This document shows positions 3,339 to 5,071 of a DNA stretch of 5,071 bases, piece by piece. The stretch lies in assembly GCA_036562635.1 (NCBI GenBank), contig DATCJU010000169.1:1-5071 (forward strand), read 5' to 3'. A model generated the notes under the pieces. That model was not told the DNA's origin and made no database searches. It saw only the letters and a list, made by a program, of their open reading frames with translations. The stretch is from DATCJU01 sp036562635 (GTDB lineage Bacteria > Actinomycetota > Actinomycetes > Mycobacteriales > Pseudonocardiaceae). How positions within the stretch are numbered: position 1 is the stretch's first letter; every line of letters starts with the position of its first letter. The position numbers and the translations under genes are program-made.

Positions 3339-4109
3339 GTGAACGACGCCGTCTTCGACGCGATCAACGGACTTGCCGGAACCAGTCCTGTGCTGGACGA
3401 GATCATGCTGTTCGCGGCAGGGCCGCTGATCTACGTCCTGTTCCTGGCCGCGGCCGCGGTGACACTCGTGCGACTGCGCAGCCAGACCTTCGCCGAGCGC
3501 GTCTGGCGGGCCGGCGAGACCGCGGTGGCCCTCCTGCTGGGCTTCCTGTGCAACCGGGTGCTCCGGGCCATGGAGCTGTCTGTGCGGCCGTTCCAGACCC
3601 GTGAGGTCAACCAGCTCATGGAACACGAACCCGGGGCGTCCCTGCCCAGCAACCACGCCACCGCGGCCCTGACCGTCGCCCTGGTCGTGGGCATCTTCGT
3701 CTCCGTCGCCTGGGGCGTCCTGCTCGGTGTGCTCGCGGTGCTGGTCGCCATCTCCCGGGTCTACGTCGGGGTGCACTGGCCGGCCGACATCCTGGTCGGC
3801 GGCCTGATCGGTCTGCTGGCCACCCTCGTGGTCTGGGCGGTGAGCCGACAGCTGCGACGGCGAATGCTCCCGGCCACCACCTCCACCGAACCGGAGGCGG
3901 ACCCGGACGCCGAACCGGGCGGCGAGTCGGGGACCGACCCCGAGGCCGCGCAGGACACCGTGGTGCTGCGCCGCGGCTCCACCCAGCGCGGCAACAACGG
4001 GCTGCCGCGGCGGCCCGGCCGGTGGGTCATGGAACAGCAGACCGTCGCCCTGCGCCGCCCCGGCCAGCGCCCCGCACAACGGCCGTCCGGCGAGCGGGAC
4101 TCCCGGTAA
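3339..4109 (+). CDS. PAP2-family membrane phosphatase, probable undecaprenyl-diphosphate phosphatase
   Basis: This is a 256-residue membrane protein. The PAP2 catalytic signature is present in order: R76-x6-R83-P84 (motif I), P103-S-N-H106 (motif II) and S139-R-x5-H146-x3-D150 (motif III). Hydrophobic segments lie at about 22-46, 60-75, 107-138 and 151-168. The N-terminus (FDAINGLAGTSPVLDEIM) is like BcrC-type enzymes, which recycle undecaprenyl diphosphate for cell-wall synthesis; a general lipid phosphatase is the alternative. Motif I usually starts with Lys; here the spacing puts Arg76 there. After residue 176 comes an unusual tail of about 80 residues, acidic and Pro-rich (182-206), then Arg/Gln/Pro-rich and probably disordered. 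GTG at 3339 is preferred over ATG at 3324 because the family N-terminus begins there and a G-rich ribosome site (GGGG at 3327-3330) precedes it, while 3324 has none. Confidence 0.9.
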   Translation: MNDAVFDAINGLAGTSPVLDEIMLFAAGPLIYVLFLAAAAVTLVRLRSQTFAERVWRAGETAVALLLGFLCNRVLRAMELSVRPFQTREVNQLMEHEPGASLPSNHATAALTVALVVGIFVSVAWGVLLGVLAVLVAISRVYVGVHWPADILVGGLIGLLATLVVWAVSRQLRRRMLPATTSTEPEADPDAEPGGESGTDPEAAQDTVVLRRGSTQRGNNGLPRRPGRWVMEQQTVALRRPGQRPAQRPSGERDSR

Positions 4110-4144
4110 CGTGGCGCGAAACCCCCATCCGCACCGCCCCACCC

Positions 4145-4165
4145 ACCGGCCGTGACCGGCCCGGT
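4145..4165 (+). terminator. stem-loop between the PAP2 and FKBP genes
   Basis: ACCGGCC (4145-4151) pairs with GGCC plus GGT (4158-4161 and 4163-4165) around one bulged C and a 6-nt loop. A second small hairpin, CGCAC/GTGCG (4168-4172/4177-4181), lies closer to the FKBP ribosome site. With no U-tract, a terminator role is only suggested by the 90-bp gap. Confidence 0.3.
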
Positions 4166-4190
4166 ACCGCACGGCGGTGCGCCGACGATC

Positions 4191-4194
4191 GGAG
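4191..4194 (+). promoter_or_regulatory. ribosome binding site that decides the FKBP start
   Basis: GGAG ends 5 nt before ATG at 4200. The frame also opens at GTG 4152, but that codon falls inside a hairpin loop, has no ribosome site, and would add 16 residues unlike the family. Confidence 0.7.
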
Positions 4195-4199
4195 CCCTC

Positions 4200-4580
4200 A
4201 TGACCCTGCCTTCCGGCAAGCCCCAGGTGACCCACCCCGGAGGCACGCCACCCACCGACCTGCAGATCACCGACCTCCAGGTCGGCACCGGGCCGGAGGC
4301 CCGGCCCGGACACACGGTGTCCGTGCACTACGTCGGGATCGCCTTCTCCACCGGGGAGGAGTTCGACGCCAGCTGGAACCGGGGCGAGCCGCTGTCCTTC
4401 CCGCTCGGCGCCGGATACGTCATCCCCGGCTGGGACCAGGGCGTGGCCGGTATGCGCGTGGGCGGCCGCCGGCAGCTCGTCATCCCGCCGCACCTGGCCT
4501 ACGGGGACCGTGGCGCCGGCGGTGTCATCCGGCCCGGCGAGACGCTCATCTTCGTGGTGGACCTGCTCGGCGTGTCCTGA
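4200..4580 (+). CDS. FKBP-type peptidyl-prolyl cis-trans isomerase
   Basis: This is a 126-residue single-domain FKBP that catalyses cis-trans isomerisation of Xaa-Pro bonds and assists folding. No signal peptide or transmembrane segment is present, so it should be cytosolic. The FKBP fold is readable throughout: VSVHYVGIAFSTGEEFDASW (40-59) with Tyr44, Phe55 and Asp56 of the active-site pocket; LSFPLGAGYVIPGWDQGVAG (65-84) with Phe67, Val74, Ile75 and Trp78; then RQLVIPPHLAYGDRGAGGVI (91-110) with Tyr101; and the closing strand TLIFVVDLL with Phe118. All pocket residues I can place are intact, so it is likely active and FK506-binding. The first 20 residues are an unstructured Pro/Gly-rich lead. 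It lies 90 bp after the PAP2 gene with a good ribosome site and is followed by a strong hairpin, suggesting its own transcription unit. The family call is very secure. Confidence 0.95.
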   Translation: MTLPSGKPQVTHPGGTPPTDLQITDLQVGTGPEARPGHTVSVHYVGIAFSTGEEFDASWNRGEPLSFPLGAGYVIPGWDQGVAGMRVGGRRQLVIPPHLAYGDRGAGGVIRPGETLIFVVDLLGVS

Positions 4581-4587
4581 CCTCCTC

Positions 4588-4618
4588 CCGCGGTGCCCGC
4601 GCGGGGCGGGCACCGCGG
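4588..4618 (+). terminator. terminator hairpin after the FKBP gene
   Basis: CCGCGGTGCCCGC (4588-4600) and GCGGGCACCGCGG (4606-4618) pair perfectly over 13 bp with a 5-nt loop, starting 7 nt after the FKBP stop codon. No U-tract follows. Position and stability make a U-less actinobacterial terminator the simplest reading. Confidence 0.7.
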
Positions 4619-4657
4619 ACCACGCTGCCCACGACCGTCACCTGCGTCCCAGACCGT

Positions 4658-4682
4658 GGAACACCCGTGGTCGGGTCGTGTT
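4658..4682 (+). promoter_or_regulatory. ECF-sigma-like promoter for the thioredoxin-fold gene
   Basis: GGAACA (4658-4663), 16 bases, then GTT (4680-4682) matches the GGAAYA / GTT pattern of ECF sigma factors of the SigR/SigH/SigE type. Transcription would begin around 4689-4691, only 2-4 nt before GTG at 4693. SigR/SigH respond to thiol oxidation, which would suit the product. An overlapping TGC-TAGGGA (4683-4691) looks like an extended -10 but would start transcription inside the gene. Confidence 0.4.
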
Positions 4683-4692
4683 TGCTAGGGAC

Positions 4693-5071
4693 GTGACAAC
4701 TGCGAGGCGCCGCGCGCGGGTCCGCGCTCCCGAGCTGGTCGGACGCGGCTGGCTGAACACCGGTGGCAGGAACCTGACCCTCGCCGAGCTGCGAGGGAAG
4801 ATCGTCCTCCTCGACTTCTGGACGTTCTGCTGCATCAACTGCCTGCACGTGCTGGACGAGCTCCGGCCGCTGGAGGAGGAGTTCGCCGACGTGCTGGTCA
4901 CCGTCGGCGTGCACTCGCCGAAGTTCGTCCACGAGGCCGACCCGGACGCGCTGGCCGCCGCGGTGGAGCGCTACGAGGTGCACCACCCGGTGCTCGACGA
5001 CCCCGAACTGACCACCTGGCAGGCCTACGCGGTCAAGGCGTGGCCCACCCTGGTCGTGGTCGACCCCGAGG
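4693..5071 (+). CDS. thioredoxin-fold (TlpA/redoxin-like) protein, likely NHL-repeat type, 3' truncated
   Basis: The first 126 residues of a longer protein, running off the window. A thioredoxin-like fold is clear. APELVGRGWLNTGG (12-25) leads into KIVLLDFWTFCCINC (36-50) with the redox pair Cys47-Ile-Asn-Cys50; Cys46 immediately before is also a cysteine. The cis-proline is in AWPTLVVVD (116-124). The combination WLNTGG plus WTFCCxNCLHV is, from memory, typical of actinobacterial proteins of about 600 residues in which this domain is followed by NHL beta-propeller repeats; those would lie outside the window. The likely role is thiol-disulfide exchange or sensing. No signal peptide or membrane segment is seen, so it is probably cytosolic. 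GTG 4693 has no ribosome site, but fits a nearly leaderless mRNA; GTG at 4678 in the same frame is the alternative. Fold certain, repeats inferred. Confidence 0.88.
   Translation, partial: MTTARRRARVRAPELVGRGWLNTGGRNLTLAELRGKIVLLDFWTFCCINCLHVLDELRPLEEEFADVLVTVGVHSPKFVHEADPDALAAAVERYEVHHPVLDDPELTTWQAYAVKAWPTLVVVDPE

Noticed and set aside
3240..4613. 457-codon minus-strand frame opposite the PAP2 and FKBP genes
   Set aside because: High-GC antisense shadow; it lies across two clearly recognised genes and a terminator hairpin, and its product is low-complexity Gly/Arg/His.
3079..4618. Same CCGCGGTGC stem sequence in the 3079-3119 and 4588-4618 hairpins, as if a dispersed repeat
   Set aside because: Only nine G/C-dominated bases per arm are shared and loops and flanks differ; easily explained by strong-stem composition.

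Overview
This is a high-GC stretch (about 70% GC by eye), with codon third positions overwhelmingly G or C, GTG starts alongside ATG, and strong hairpins that mostly lack U-tracts. Gene content and protein style fit an actinomycete. A Pseudonocardiales-type genus (Saccharothrix, Actinosynnema or Amycolatopsis-like) is my guess from memory, not something proven here. No rRNA, tRNA, transposase, phage gene or CRISPR array is visible, so the window reads as ordinary chromosome.

Left part (1-1640): the C-terminal catalytic part of a 2-oxo acid dehydrogenase E2 acyltransferase, cut by the window edge. It is followed by two consecutive stem-loops, a promoter-like site and a TetR-family regulator. 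The second stem-loop is a 47-bp dyad (779-825) carrying two abutting 14-mers that resemble the ParB-binding parS consensus. It also covers the expected -35 region of the TetR promoter, so it could be a centromere-like site, a TetR operator, a terminator, or more than one of these. A convergent SIMPL/DUF541 protein follows on the minus strand (1641-2303).

Middle part (2304-3338): about 1 kb that is almost free of large genes but rich in structure. It holds a 48-residue basic small protein (2711-2857) with inverted repeats upstream and a near-perfect intrinsic terminator downstream. After that lies a Crp/GlxR-like site, a pair of GTGTnACAC repeats and a nested stem-loop region (3070-3180) that could be a small RNA or leader. 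This is the least explained part of the window and the best place to look for something new.

Right part (3339-5071): three same-strand genes. They are a PAP2-family membrane phosphatase (likely undecaprenyl-diphosphate phosphatase, with an added disordered tail), a small cytosolic FKBP-type peptidyl-prolyl isomerase, and the N-terminal part of a thioredoxin-fold protein of the type that carries NHL repeats. Gaps of about 90 and 112 bp with hairpins between them suggest separate transcription units. The last gene has an ECF-sigma-like promoter placed so that its mRNA would be nearly leaderless. The genes share no obvious pathway; the common threads are envelope and redox housekeeping plus a metabolic acyltransferase.
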